Assembly (NCBI GenBank): GCA_002389675.1
Contig: DGQF01000022.1
Location: 53,415 to 117,414, forward strand
Origin: Gammaproteobacteria bacterium UBA4421
Lineage (GTDB): Bacteria; Pseudomonadota; Gammaproteobacteria; Pseudomonadales; Azotimanducaceae
Length of the DNA: 64,000 nucleotides
Direction: 5' to 3'
The notes under the pieces were generated by a model. The model was not told the origin of the DNA. It saw only the letters and a program-made list of their open reading frames with translations, and made no database searches. Both the position numbers and the translations under genes were made by a program. Positions within the stretch are counted from its first letter, which is position 1. The number at the start of each line of letters is the position of its first letter. Below, one piece after another: positions 41,630 to 49,987 of this stretch.

Positions 41630-42646
41630 TTAAGTGATCTCTTTCAGACCGATTTGCTCAGCTGAAGAGATGTTGGCCACCGCCTCCTCAAATAATGCGC
41701 GCGCATTCGCCGCTATCAGTCTCAGACGCCCGTGTAACTCTCTGCCTTCGGGGGAGGTGTCTTGACATTCCAGGCTATACTGCTCAAACGCACTGATATC
41801 CATTAACAGTTTTGCAACATGGTTAGGGCATTCGCAATCTAACTCTGACGTGCGCGCCAACATTTCGGCGATACTGTGCTGCGAGAACCGCGGGGCCGGA
41901 ATAGTTGCATCCTCAAGCAAGGCATCTATCGATAGATTGACTTTCTTCCCCGCCAAGGTTGCCATGATTTCGCTTGCCGTTGATGGTCCTTTCAGGCAGC
42001 TAATTTGTGCTTCTAACAAGCGCTGCTGCATGCTTCGAGAAATAAATCCGTAGACCACCAAGACCCTCGCAAAGTGCTGTTCACGCAGCGCCACCAGACG
42101 GCTTAGCGTATCGGCCGAAATTGTTTGCAGTTCAACAACCAGCCACGACTCGCCTTTTTGTTGATCAACGCCGGACAACGAGGTCAAAAAGGCCTCATCT
42201 GAAAAACGGTCGAAATATGCGCAATTGCTAGGCAACCTATTCTGCCGCGCGAATATTGCTTTGAGTGCAACACCCACCAATGTTAAAGAAGTACACGCTG
42301 CTTGCGGTGCAATCGAATTATCCGCTTTAGCAGTGGATGAACTTTGCTCTGAGAGATTCTCGAGGACCCCGAAATCTAGCCCGCTAAGCTGGCTAATGTG
42401 ATGCCCCTGCTCGGTCAACTCCCGCAGCAGGATAAGTTTTCTAACTTGTGTTTGGGAGTATAGCCGCCGCCCGGTCGAAGATCGCGTCGGCTCAATGGCT
42501 CGATGCCGACTTTCCCATTTGCGTAGCGTATGCCCTGTGACGCCCGTCAGGCGGGTCACCACGGCAATTCCCAAGAGGGCCCCTTCATGATTCACAACAT
42601 TTTCGTTTACGATTGTGCTCTCCCGTTCATCGCCATTTATCGGCAA
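41630..42646 (-). CDS. MerR-family regulator, LitR/CarH-like without a clear B12 site
   Basis: 338 residues. An N-terminal MerR helix-turn-helix is clear (VTRLTGVTGHTLRKWESRH and STGRRLYSQTQVRKLILLREL) and is of the LitR/CarH type by the WExR pattern. The middle (residues about 125-240, including VLVVYGFISRSMQQRLLEA) looks like a Rossmann-type sensor domain, but the DxHxxG cobalamin motif of CarH/LitR is missing. LitR-type regulators often control photolyases and membrane-lipid genes in the light, which fits the genes from 43148 to 56651. It overlaps the DUF6482 gene by 20 bases. Confidence 0.82.
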   Translation of the reverse strand: MPINGDERESTIVNENVVNHEGALLGIAVVTRLTGVTGHTLRKWESRHRAIEPTRSSTGRRLYSQTQVRKLILLRELTEQGHHISQLSGLDFGVLENLSEQSSSTAKADNSIAPQAACTSLTLVGVALKAIFARQNRLPSNCAYFDRFSDEAFLTSLSGVDQQKGESWLVVELQTISADTLSRLVALREQHFARVLVVYGFISRSMQQRLLEAQISCLKGPSTASEIMATLAGKKVNLSIDALLEDATIPAPRFSQHSIAEMLARTSELDCECPNHVAKLLMDISAFEQYSLECQDTSPEGRELHGRLRLIAANARALFEEAVANISSAEQIGLKEIT

Positions 42647-42929
42647 ACCTTAGCGGCAGCATGCTGAACAACCCTGCCCCTTCCGCTGGGCCACACGCTT
42701 CATCATGCGCGACTCTCTGTTTGAGCACCGTGACCGCTACTCGACTGCGCCGCAAGAGCGTGTGGACTTCCGACAAACTGCGGAAACGCATCACGCGCCC
42801 CCGTTTGCGCAACAAAGCAGTTTGCGCCCTACCAACAATTTCGACCACATAATCATGCTGTCCATCACTGATAATGTTTGCCTGCACATCTTCACGCGCA
42901 GCCAAACGGCTTAGCTCCAGCGGCGTCAC
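42627..42929 (-). CDS. DUF6482-family small protein
   Basis: 100 residues from a GTG start. The pattern of LSRLAAREDVQANII, YVVEIVG, GRVMRFRSLSEVHTLL and the closing VAHDEACG matches what I know of DUF6482 proteins of gammaproteobacteria, whose function is unknown. It lies immediately upstream of merR, overlapping it by 20 bases, so the pair is one transcript driven from the promoter at 42967-42995. Confidence 0.65.
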   Translation of the reverse strand: MTPLELSRLAAREDVQANIISDGQHDYVVEIVGRAQTALLRKRGRVMRFRSLSEVHTLLRRSRVAVTVLKQRVAHDEACGPAEGAGLFSMLPLRFADKWR

Positions 42930-42966
42930 GGCACTCCCTGCCCGACCCGCGTCGGTCTCGCCGCTA

Positions 42967-42995
42967 TAATACCGGTTTGTTGCACGTTATGTTCC
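42967..42995 (-). promoter_or_regulatory. ECF-type promoter before DUF6482-merR
   Basis: On the minus strand GGAAC (42995-42991) and GTATTA (42972-42967) are separated by 18 bases, close to the RpoE-like layout GGAACTT-N16-GTCTAA. The start codon is 38 bases downstream of the -10. The same layout with the same spacing occurs at 56695-56723. A sigma-70 reading with TATTAT as -10 is also possible. Confidence 0.5.
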
Positions 42996-43055
42996 ACCAT
43001 CATCCCAGCTCGAATACCAACTCACGAACTGAACATAGCCAAAAGTCACAGTTAT

Positions 43056-43125
43056 GTCTATAAATATGAGGGGATTTAGGGTGATTTTTTCGACAATCTC
43101 CTTATTTTATAGACTTATATTAGAC
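43056..43125. repeat. Three GTCTAwAwA repeats in an AT-rich intergenic region
   Basis: GTCTATAAATATGAGG (43056-43071) is on the + strand; GTCTATAAAATAAGG (43114-43100) and GTCTAATATAAG (43125-43114) are on the minus strand. The first two make an imperfect inverted repeat over about 58 bases. The region lies between the photolyase stop at 43148 and the DUF6482-merR promoter, so it may be the binding site of the MerR protein or part of the photolyase 3' end. No gene is seen in 42930-43147. Confidence 0.4.
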
Positions 43126-43147
43126 AAAATAGCAGGGCAGATGTTGG

Positions 43148-44635
43148 TCAGTAGGGCAATGTATTTTTGTCTATGAACTCCTCCCCAAGCCTGAAAATTT
43201 CGGGTCGTTTTGTTTTGACCCTGTCTAAGTTCGCGATCATGGGCGCAAGCCGGTGGTTCGTTTTCAACGCTGTTCGATGCTCCTGCACAAAACCCCAAAA
43301 CAGTCCATCAACAACATCACACCAGGGGCCACGGCGATAGTCACTCATCTTGAGCAAATAATTCGAGCCGCAGATATAGGGCTTCGTAGAAAAAATACCA
43401 CCATCACTGGTCAATCCCATGCCAAATACGTTGGGCACCATGACCCAAGCATAGGCGTCCACATACATCTCCATGAACCAACGGTATACCTCCGATGGGT
43501 GAATGCCGCTGAGATTCATTAAATTCGCCATGACCATTAACCTTTCGATATGGTGCGCCCAACCATACTTAACAGTTTTGGTAATCACATGGTCTAATGG
43601 CGGTAACCCCGTATTACCCTCATACCACGCGGGTGTGAGCTTGCGACCGGCCCGCCAGTGATTGCCTAAACGCATGGTTTCTCCGTAGGTATGAAAAATT
43701 CCACGCATGAATTCCCGCCAGCCTAAAATTTGCCGCACAAACCCTTCTGTACTGTTTAGCGGTATGTCGTTGTCCACAGCATAGGAAAGCGTCAAGTCTA
43801 ATACTTGCCGGGGCGTGAGTAATCCGACATTCAAAAGAGGCGATATCGCACTGTGAAAAACAAAAGTTGAGCGGGTGGTCAACGCATCTTCATAGGCACC
43901 AAAATGATATAAACGTGCCTCTAAAAAGTGCTCGAACCAGCGCAGCGCATCTGCATGTGTCACTGGCAACCACAATGGCCCAGGGGCACCAGGATGCCTA
44001 CCAAAATAGGTTGCAACATCCTTTTCAACCTCAACTTCCAGCGCGGATGGCGCGTAAACTGGCGGCTCTTGCGGCAAAACCGTTTTGGGCAGCTTTTTTC
44101 GATTCATCTCATCAAAACTCCACTGCCCCCCAACGGGCTCACCTACCGGTGTCAAAAGGACATCATGGCGAACCCGCTGCTGCTTGTAAAAGCGCTGCAT
44201 TAAAGGCCGCTTGTATCCTGCCAAATGCTCCGAAAAATCCTCAACCGGGCCCAGAAACATGGGCGTTTGGAGAACTTCGAGGGCCATTTCCCGAGACTCG
44301 GCAAACCCGGCCACCGATGCTGTAAGGTGAGCGCTTTCGACCTCAAAATGAATCAATTTTTTGGCACCCAGTTGAGACGCCACTTTAGCAACCGCCGCCT
44401 GCCAATCACACTCGTCGTCCAATGCAAAATAGCGGACGCTAAATTGAGCATCGCGCAGACATTTGGCGTAGCTGCGCATTGCGGTAAGCATAAAAATCAG
44501 CTTCTGCTTGTGGTAGGTGTAACGCGTGCATAACTGACGGTCCTCCACCAAAACAACCGTCGCCCTTTTATGATCGGCCAGATATTGCGGCGCAAACAGT
44601 TGGTTACCAAAAATCAGCAGTACTTCGTCCATCAC
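43148..44635 (-). CDS. PhrB-type cryptochrome/(6-4) photolyase lacking Fe-S cysteines
   Basis: 495 residues of the bacterial prokaryotic (6-4) photolyase/FeS-BCP family. Diagnostic blocks are LLIFGNQLF, ALTTRSTFVFHSAISPLLNVG, GFVRQILGWREFMRG, YGWAHHIERLMVMANLMNLSG, PNVFGMGLTSDGG and KPYICGSNYLLKMSDY. In Fe-S members MSxY is followed by CxxCxY and ACPF; here it reads MSDYRRGPWCDVVDG (from Met430), so the CxxC pair is gone, and the earlier interdomain cysteine position reads as a non-cysteine near PPLDHVITK. At most Cys439 remains. It therefore probably has FAD but no 4Fe-4S cluster. It is downstream of the SDR and second photolyase genes. Confidence 0.88.
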   Translation of the reverse strand: MMDEVLLIFGNQLFAPQYLADHKRATVVLVEDRQLCTRYTYHKQKLIFMLTAMRSYAKCLRDAQFSVRYFALDDECDWQAAVAKVASQLGAKKLIHFEVESAHLTASVAGFAESREMALEVLQTPMFLGPVEDFSEHLAGYKRPLMQRFYKQQRVRHDVLLTPVGEPVGGQWSFDEMNRKKLPKTVLPQEPPVYAPSALEVEVEKDVATYFGRHPGAPGPLWLPVTHADALRWFEHFLEARLYHFGAYEDALTTRSTFVFHSAISPLLNVGLLTPRQVLDLTLSYAVDNDIPLNSTEGFVRQILGWREFMRGIFHTYGETMRLGNHWRAGRKLTPAWYEGNTGLPPLDHVITKTVKYGWAHHIERLMVMANLMNLSGIHPSEVYRWFMEMYVDAYAWVMVPNVFGMGLTSDGGIFSTKPYICGSNYLLKMSDYRRGPWCDVVDGLFWGFVQEHRTALKTNHRLAPMIANLDRVKTKRPEIFRLGEEFIDKNTLPY

Positions 44636-44701
44636 CTCACCCTATCAACATAAAACCACTTTGACTGCGATCCGAGCAATCTACACCGACCTGAAACCGT
44701 T

Positions 44702-45463
44702 CTAAAAGGCCAAAACGCGCCCGTCCCAGTTAAAGAACTTGCCACTATCCTCTTTATCCAAGCCGCCAATAACCTGCAGAATATGGACGGCGCTATCCTT
44801 TGGCGTACGGTGGTTATGGCGCGCGACAAATGGCTGCGACAAAGCAGTTAACGTAGTGCCAGGATGCAGTGCGACGACCGTTGGACTGCCCTTAAGCCGA
44901 CCCCATTCAATGGCAACGTTACGTAAACCCATGTTCAACGCGGCCTTGCTCATGCGGTAGCTGTACCAGCCACCCAGTTGATTGTCGGTTGTGCTGCCCA
45001 CCATCGCTGACAAAACCACTGCAACAGATGCTGAGCGACCATCCACATTCTTTTGCCGCAACAGCTTTGCAAAGCTGTTCAAGACTGCGAGCGGCAAAAA
45101 CGCATTCACCGTCATCACGCGCTGAAAATCACGCTCGTTAAGTTGTTTCAACGCTTTCTCCGGCATCTTCTTCCCCTGGCCCCCGTGCAGAGTGCCAATA
45201 CAGTTGATCAGCAAATTCACGCTAAAATAGTTTGCCTCGATCTCAGCTACCAGGCCATCCAACTCCGCCGGTTCACTCACATTGGCTTGAAACCAGATCG
45301 TCGCTGGCGTGTCGACAGGTTTAGGTGAACGTGACACCGCGATCACAACATCATAATTGGTACCGGCGGCAAGCGCGCCAATAAGCGCGCCACCCAATCC
45401 ACCAGATGCGCCTATAATTACCGCTGTGCGTGGTTGAAGCCGGCTTTCATTCTGCATCATCAT
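44702..45463 (-). CDS. Short-chain dehydrogenase/reductase (C-factor/CsgA-like)
   Basis: 253 residues. The Rossmann motif is VIIGASGGLGGALIGAL, the NAG-equivalent is LINCIGTLHG, and the catalytic Ser-Tyr-Lys are in VVLSAMVGS and YSYRMSKAAL. The C-terminal HPGTTLTALSQPF and GGLDKEDSGKFFNWDG resemble SDRs of the CsgA/C-factor type that often stand beside photolyase genes. It lies between two photolyase-family genes with short gaps (66 and 14 bases), so it belongs to that operon. Substrate unknown. Confidence 0.85.
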   Translation of the reverse strand: MMMQNESRLQPRTAVIIGASGGLGGALIGALAAGTNYDVVIAVSRSPKPVDTPATIWFQANVSEPAELDGLVAEIEANYFSVNLLINCIGTLHGGQGKKMPEKALKQLNERDFQRVMTVNAFLPLAVLNSFAKLLRQKNVDGRSASVAVVLSAMVGSTTDNQLGGWYSYRMSKAALNMGLRNVAIEWGRLKGSPTVVALHPGTTLTALSQPFVARHNHRTPKDSAVHILQVIGGLDKEDSGKFFNWDGRVLAF

Positions 45464-45477
45464 CTACTCTCTAAATC

Positions 45478-46731
45478 TTAAAATTCAAGCTGCTCATTGA
45501 CAGGCTCAACACCTTCTGGCCGCACCAAATCTAACGTCTTCAACAGCCCTGGGATGTGCCGCTTTAGCCCAAAAAAACCTTTCGCTGTATGCGGCCAAAT
45601 CAGCCGGTCATAGTCATGCATCAGATATAAAAGCTGGCAACCCACACCACTGAGAGCCTGCGTAAGCTCTGAAAAAATGTCGCGGATATATCCCTGAGGT
45701 ACGTAGGCAACATAAAGGCAATCGAATTGCTGCTCGACTACCCAATCAACCACCTGAGCAATCGCCGACGCAATCCCAGTCACCTGCGCGGCCGGCCATT
45801 TAACCGCAGCCCGCGCCAATGCATCTCGTCCCGCAGCATCCTTGAAAGCGCGCACACCTGCAGCCATGGGCAATAGCGCTTCATCTGTGGGCATAAACAA
45901 GCAAACCCCAGTCGGAGAAAACGTAACATCCAAACTCAGATCCTCTTCAGTGAGCAACAATCCACCGGCGGGAGCCTCAACAGGCAATTGAGGTAGCTGC
46001 GGCATGGCAGGCGCCGGCAGAGGCGGTTCAACCAACGCCACCGCGCGGCCCGCCAACCTATCCAAACCTTGCGGTTGCCCGTACTGAAAGAAACGAGCGC
46101 CTGCAAATCGCTCAATATTCTCTTTGGTCGCCAAATAGGTCTTACCCGCTGTATGCAACCCAGCCACCCAACGCCACGACAACGTATTAGAGGCGGGATC
46201 ACCGTCGCACAGATGCCGCAAGAAAAAGTCAGCGCCCAGAACCCAAGGTATTTTCAGAGTAAATACCCAAATACTGGCGAACCACATGCGCGCATGATTA
46301 TGTAAATATCCCGTCGCGACCAATTCCGCCGCCCACGCGTCAAAAACGCTGATGCCTGTCCGGCCAGAAATCGCTTGGTGGTAGGATTTGTTTCCACCAG
46401 ATAACCCCGCCTGCGCATCGCGCAAGTCATCCCGATACCGTGCCCACACCTGCGGACGGTGCTCAAGCCAGCCTTTAAAATAAGCACGCCAAAGTACTTC
46501 TTGAATAAATTTTTCGGCCTGAGCGGGGCTATGAGTTGCCAGCACCGCGCTCATTACTTCCCGCTCAGTAATCATTCTGTGTCGAATATAGGCTGATAAC
46601 CCTGAGACACTGTCTTGGTGTTCTGCGCCTTTGTCTAAGTTGCGATGCGCACTGTAATGACGCCCTGCCTTTGGCAAAAAAGCCGCCAATCTCAGCAGGG
46701 CATCCCGTCGCGTTGCCGTGCTCTGGCTCAT
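45478..46731 (-). CDS. Photolyase-family protein with FAD domain first and alpha/beta domain last
   Basis: 417 residues. Residues about 70-235 match the helical FAD-binding domain of photolyases: AEKFIQEVLWRAYFKGWLE, TGISVFDAWAAELVATGYLHN, ARMWFASIWVFTLK and DGDPASNTLSWRWVAG. Normal photolyases have an alpha/beta antenna domain before this; here it is absent and instead a Rossmann-like domain follows at about 265-400 (CLFMPTDEALLPMAAG, FDCLYVAYVPQGY, QLLYLMHDYDRLIWPH). The order is thus swapped relative to the canonical enzyme. It is first in the photolyase-SDR-photolyase operon. Repair or sensing function cannot be decided. Confidence 0.82.
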   Translation of the reverse strand: MSQSTATRRDALLRLAAFLPKAGRHYSAHRNLDKGAEHQDSVSGLSAYIRHRMITEREVMSAVLATHSPAQAEKFIQEVLWRAYFKGWLEHRPQVWARYRDDLRDAQAGLSGGNKSYHQAISGRTGISVFDAWAAELVATGYLHNHARMWFASIWVFTLKIPWVLGADFFLRHLCDGDPASNTLSWRWVAGLHTAGKTYLATKENIERFAGARFFQYGQPQGLDRLAGRAVALVEPPLPAPAMPQLPQLPVEAPAGGLLLTEEDLSLDVTFSPTGVCLFMPTDEALLPMAAGVRAFKDAAGRDALARAAVKWPAAQVTGIASAIAQVVDWVVEQQFDCLYVAYVPQGYIRDIFSELTQALSGVGCQLLYLMHDYDRLIWPHTAKGFFGLKRHIPGLLKTLDLVRPEGVEPVNEQLEF

Positions 46732-47032
46732 CCGCTGGACCGCTCTGGTTCTGCCGATGCCACAACACCACGATAACCTCGGCAGCGCTGTGAGCAGTAT
46801 TTAACGTCCTCCCAGACGGCTGACCATTTCTTTCGCCATACAAATGGACGCATACATACGCAACACTGTTTAACGGGCAAATCTGATTTATGACGGTGTT
46901 TTGCCACTTCAACCCCCTTAACTTTTACTGCGTCATCATGCAGACCAGCCTGTGGCCTATGCGTGAAATTAATGCCAAAATCTCATAATTAAGCCATGCA
47001 ACCGCAAATAGGGTGAATCGCCCGATTCAACG
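46732..47032. other. Intergenic region between the photolyase operon and the GNAT gene
   Basis: This 301-base divergent region holds no convincing gene. CATACA occurs twice at 46837-46842 and 46851-46856 (TGTATG on the minus strand), 14 bases apart, which might be part of an operator for the photolyase operon. I see no ECF-type promoter like those at 42967 and 56695 and no terminator. Confidence 0.4.
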
Positions 47033-47554
47033 ATGCAAAACTTCAATATTCACATCGCAACCGCCGACCACTTAGCCGATGCCAACGCGGTCATTGCCAA
47101 CGCTATCCGCGCCTGGCCTACCACTGAACGACTCATCCGGCGGGCTGCGCCAGTGTTAAGCTACGACCAACAAGACCTATTGGATCATGAGATCATACAA
47201 ATTGTAGTCGACAAAAGAACAATTGCCATCGGCGCATGGCAAACCAAGAACCGACTGCGCGACCCGGACGGAAATCACTCGGCATTGCTGCACGGCCTCT
47301 ACATTCAAACAACTGCCCAAAAACGGGGATTGGGACAACAACTGCAAAAATTTATCGCGCGCCGCGCAAGCCTTGCCGGCTTTCACGGCCTACACGTCAA
47401 GGCGGAGCGTTTTGCCGCGGCGTATTTCGAGCATTGCGGCTATCGACAACTGTCGCCACAGGATCAGCCGCAACCGCGCAACACCCCCTACCCGCACTGG
47501 TTTTGGCAAACTTGCCTGTCAATTGAAGCAAATGATCTAACTGATGCGGGTTAA
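47033..47554 (+). CDS. GNAT-family N-acetyltransferase
   Basis: 173 residues with the acetyl-CoA-binding motif A LHGLYIQTTAQKRGLGQQLQ and the motif B strand FHGLHVKAERFAAAYFEHCGY. These enzymes transfer an acetyl group from acetyl-CoA; the acceptor is unknown. It is followed 53 bases later by the cyclase gene on the same strand. Confidence 0.82.
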   Translation: MQNFNIHIATADHLADANAVIANAIRAWPTTERLIRRAAPVLSYDQQDLLDHEIIQIVVDKRTIAIGAWQTKNRLRDPDGNHSALLHGLYIQTTAQKRGLGQQLQKFIARRASLAGFHGLHVKAERFAAAYFEHCGYRQLSPQDQPQPRNTPYPHWFWQTCLSIEANDLTDAG

Positions 47555-47607
47555 AGCGCAAACGACACATATCCCCAACACACCCCACCACAAAAGAGGT
47601 CCAAATC

Positions 47608-48402
47608 ATGAACGCTACTAAATGGCTCGTTGTGCTCCTCACGCTGGTGACCGTTCACCACGGCGATGCGGCCGAACCTTGGCCCAACGGTCCTGTGATA
47701 GACCTCACCCACAATTTCAACAGCCATACCATCTACTGGCCTACCGAAAAAGATTTTCGCCACCACACAGAATTCGCGGGCATCAACGACAAAGGTTATT
47801 ACTATTCTGCGTATGAATTAACCACCGCCGAACATGGCGGCACCCACCTCGACGCGCCTGTTCATTTTGCTGAAGGTGCGCTGACAACCGACGAAATTCC
47901 GCTAACGCAGTTGATCGGGAACGCAATTGTGATTGACGTCAGTGCCAAAACGGCTAAAAACCGAGACTACCAAATTTTACCTGCTGATTTAAAAAAATGG
48001 GAATCTGTCCACGGGCCAATACCCGAGGATGTTATCCTGCTATTTCGCACGGGATGGAGCGAGTTTTGGCCCGACCGGCTGGCTTATTTGGGAACCGCCG
48101 AGCGAGGACCAACTGCCGTCACCAAACTTCACTTTCCTGGCATCCACCCTGACACTGCGACCACACTGGCTCAGCAATATCAAATCAAAGCCGTCGGCAT
48201 CGACACCGCCAGTATCGATTATGGACAATCTACAGAATTCCTTAGTCACCGCATTCTCTACGCGCAAAACATTCCCGGGTTCGAAAATGTTACTCATCTT
48301 GATCGACTCCCCGCAAAAGGTGCTCGAGTCATCGCATTACCCATGAAAATCGAAGGCGGCAGCGGCGGCCCGCTGCGCATCATTGCCCTGCTTGGACAGT
48401 AA
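47608..48402 (+). CDS. Secreted cyclase/kynurenine-formamidase-fold hydrolase
   Basis: 264 residues with a signal peptide (KWLVVLLTLVTVHHGDA). The cyclase-family metal motif is EHGGTHLDAPVHF, preceded by IDLTHNFNS and followed by KAVGIDTASIDYG and IEGGSGGPLRIIALL. The family includes arylformamidases and other metal hydrolases. AGAGGT lies seven bases before the ATG. The exported location argues against a tryptophan-catabolic role. Likely substrate unknown. Confidence 0.87.
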   Translation: MNATKWLVVLLTLVTVHHGDAAEPWPNGPVIDLTHNFNSHTIYWPTEKDFRHHTEFAGINDKGYYYSAYELTTAEHGGTHLDAPVHFAEGALTTDEIPLTQLIGNAIVIDVSAKTAKNRDYQILPADLKKWESVHGPIPEDVILLFRTGWSEFWPDRLAYLGTAERGPTAVTKLHFPGIHPDTATTLAQQYQIKAVGIDTASIDYGQSTEFLSHRILYAQNIPGFENVTHLDRLPAKGARVIALPMKIEGGSGGPLRIIALLGQ

Positions 48403-48612
48403 ATCCGCGCGCAAATAAAAGCCTGCCAAGGAAAAACATTCTCCCTCTATCGCACCAACTTCCTCCTCATCGCTTTTGCTCTTGATTCTGAGCGGAGTTC
48501 GACCTAGTTTGGAAGCCAGAAGATCCGAGTAGCCCGCAACTACTAGGACTCATGAATAGACGATCACCGGAAACCAAAACCGCCCCACAACAAGGCCTTC
48601 AGGAGTCAATAC

Positions 48613-49983
48613 ATGCGCACAGATGCGGGACCATTACGGTTCACCGAAAAAGTAGGCTATGGCCTTGGAGACGGTGCCTCAAACTTCTTTTTTCAAACCT
48701 TTAACGTCTTCCTCCTGTATTACTACACTGATATTTTTGGACTATCTCCTGCTGCCGTGGGCACGATGTTCCTCGTTACGAAAATTATCGACGTGGTCAC
48801 AGATCCCGTGATGGGCATGGTTGCCGATCGCACCAACAGTCGCTGGGGAAAATTCAGACCGTATTTACTTTGGATGGCAATTCCCTACGGGATTTGTGGG
48901 TATGCCATGTTTGCCAATCCAGATTTCTCAGAGTCAGGAAAATTGGTATACGCCTACATCACCTACACATTGATGATGCTGACCTATACGGCGATCAACG
49001 TTCCCTATTCAGCACTTATGGGCGTCATATCGCCCTCTTCGGTCGAACGTCTGAAAGTTTCTAGCTTCCGCTTTTTCTTCGCCTTCGCTGCTGGCTGGGT
49101 CATCGTAACATTTGTACGCCCCCTCAAAACCCTACTGGGTGACGGAGATGAAGTGCTCGGTTTTCAACTGACTATGCTGATCTTTGCCGTGCTTTCCGTG
49201 GCGCTTTTCTGGATATCATTTGCCACAACCAAGGAACGTGTTGTACCTGAACCCCAGGAGCGCAATATCAAGCTGGATTTCAAAGCCCTGCTGAACAACG
49301 GACCTTGGTTGGTGCTGTTTGTCGCCGGCATTCTGACCCTTATGGCTGTTGCCGTGCGCAGCGGGGGCACGCTCTACTACTTTAAGTATTTCGTTGGCGA
49401 TGATGGTGCAGCGATCTTCCACCTGCTTGGCCTGAGCTTTGACAAAACCAGTGTCTTTATGTCGCTTGGTCTGATCGCCATGCTTTTCGGTATCACGCTG
49501 ACCAAAACCCTCGCGACCTATTTCGAAAAACGAACCCTTATGATCGCCTTGTCTTTAGGTAACGCGGTTGCTTCACTGGCATTCTTTTTTATCCCTGCGG
49601 ATCAATACTGGCTAATGGTACTGGTCAACTGCATCGGCTCTATCATCAATGGCCCCACACCCGCGTTGGTATGGGCGATGTACGCTGACAGTGCCGACTA
49701 CGGGGAATGGAAGACCGGCCGCCGAACCACAGGCCTGGTGTTCTCAGGCATTCAATTCGGACAAAAACTAGGACTGGCAGTCGGCGCTGGACTATCCGGT
49801 TATGTGCTGGCGTGGTACGGGTTTGTTGCCAACGAAATTCAAACAGAAGAAACTATATTGGGCATACGACTGATGTTCAGCGTTTTTCCAGCCGTACTGG
49901 CCACCTTAGGCACGCTGGCTTTTTTCTTCTATCGCCTCGACAGCAGCATGACACAAACCATCGAAAAAGAGCTGGCCAGGTAG
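48613..49983 (+). CDS. GPH-family (MFS_2) sugar:cation symporter
   Basis: 456 residues with twelve predicted transmembrane helices. The N-terminal EKVGYGLGDGASNFFFQTFNVFLLYYYTD-type region (here starting EKVGYGLGDGASN), the TDPVMGMVADRTNSRWGKFRP loop and NVPYSALMG identify the glycoside-pentoside-hexuronide group. Such carriers import oligosaccharides or glycosides with protons or sodium. AGGAG stands seven bases before the ATG. The 210 bases upstream (48403-48612) show no gene. No glycosidase is adjacent; the closest is the GH16 gene at 60167. Confidence 0.9.
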   Translation: MRTDAGPLRFTEKVGYGLGDGASNFFFQTFNVFLLYYYTDIFGLSPAAVGTMFLVTKIIDVVTDPVMGMVADRTNSRWGKFRPYLLWMAIPYGICGYAMFANPDFSESGKLVYAYITYTLMMLTYTAINVPYSALMGVISPSSVERLKVSSFRFFFAFAAGWVIVTFVRPLKTLLGDGDEVLGFQLTMLIFAVLSVALFWISFATTKERVVPEPQERNIKLDFKALLNNGPWLVLFVAGILTLMAVAVRSGGTLYYFKYFVGDDGAAIFHLLGLSFDKTSVFMSLGLIAMLFGITLTKTLATYFEKRTLMIALSLGNAVASLAFFFIPADQYWLMVLVNCIGSIINGPTPALVWAMYADSADYGEWKTGRRTTGLVFSGIQFGQKLGLAVGAGLSGYVLAWYGFVANEIQTEETILGIRLMFSVFPAVLATLGTLAFFFYRLDSSMTQTIEKELAR

Positions 49984-49987
49984 GCGC

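Noticed and set aside
43867..44325. Plus-strand frame of 152 codons opposite the PhrB-type photolyase
   Set aside because: No motif or ribosome site; photolyase frame is well supported.
46565..46912. Minus-strand frame of 115 codons ahead of the photolyase gene
   Set aside because: It overlaps the photolyase N-terminus in another frame and its translation looks random.
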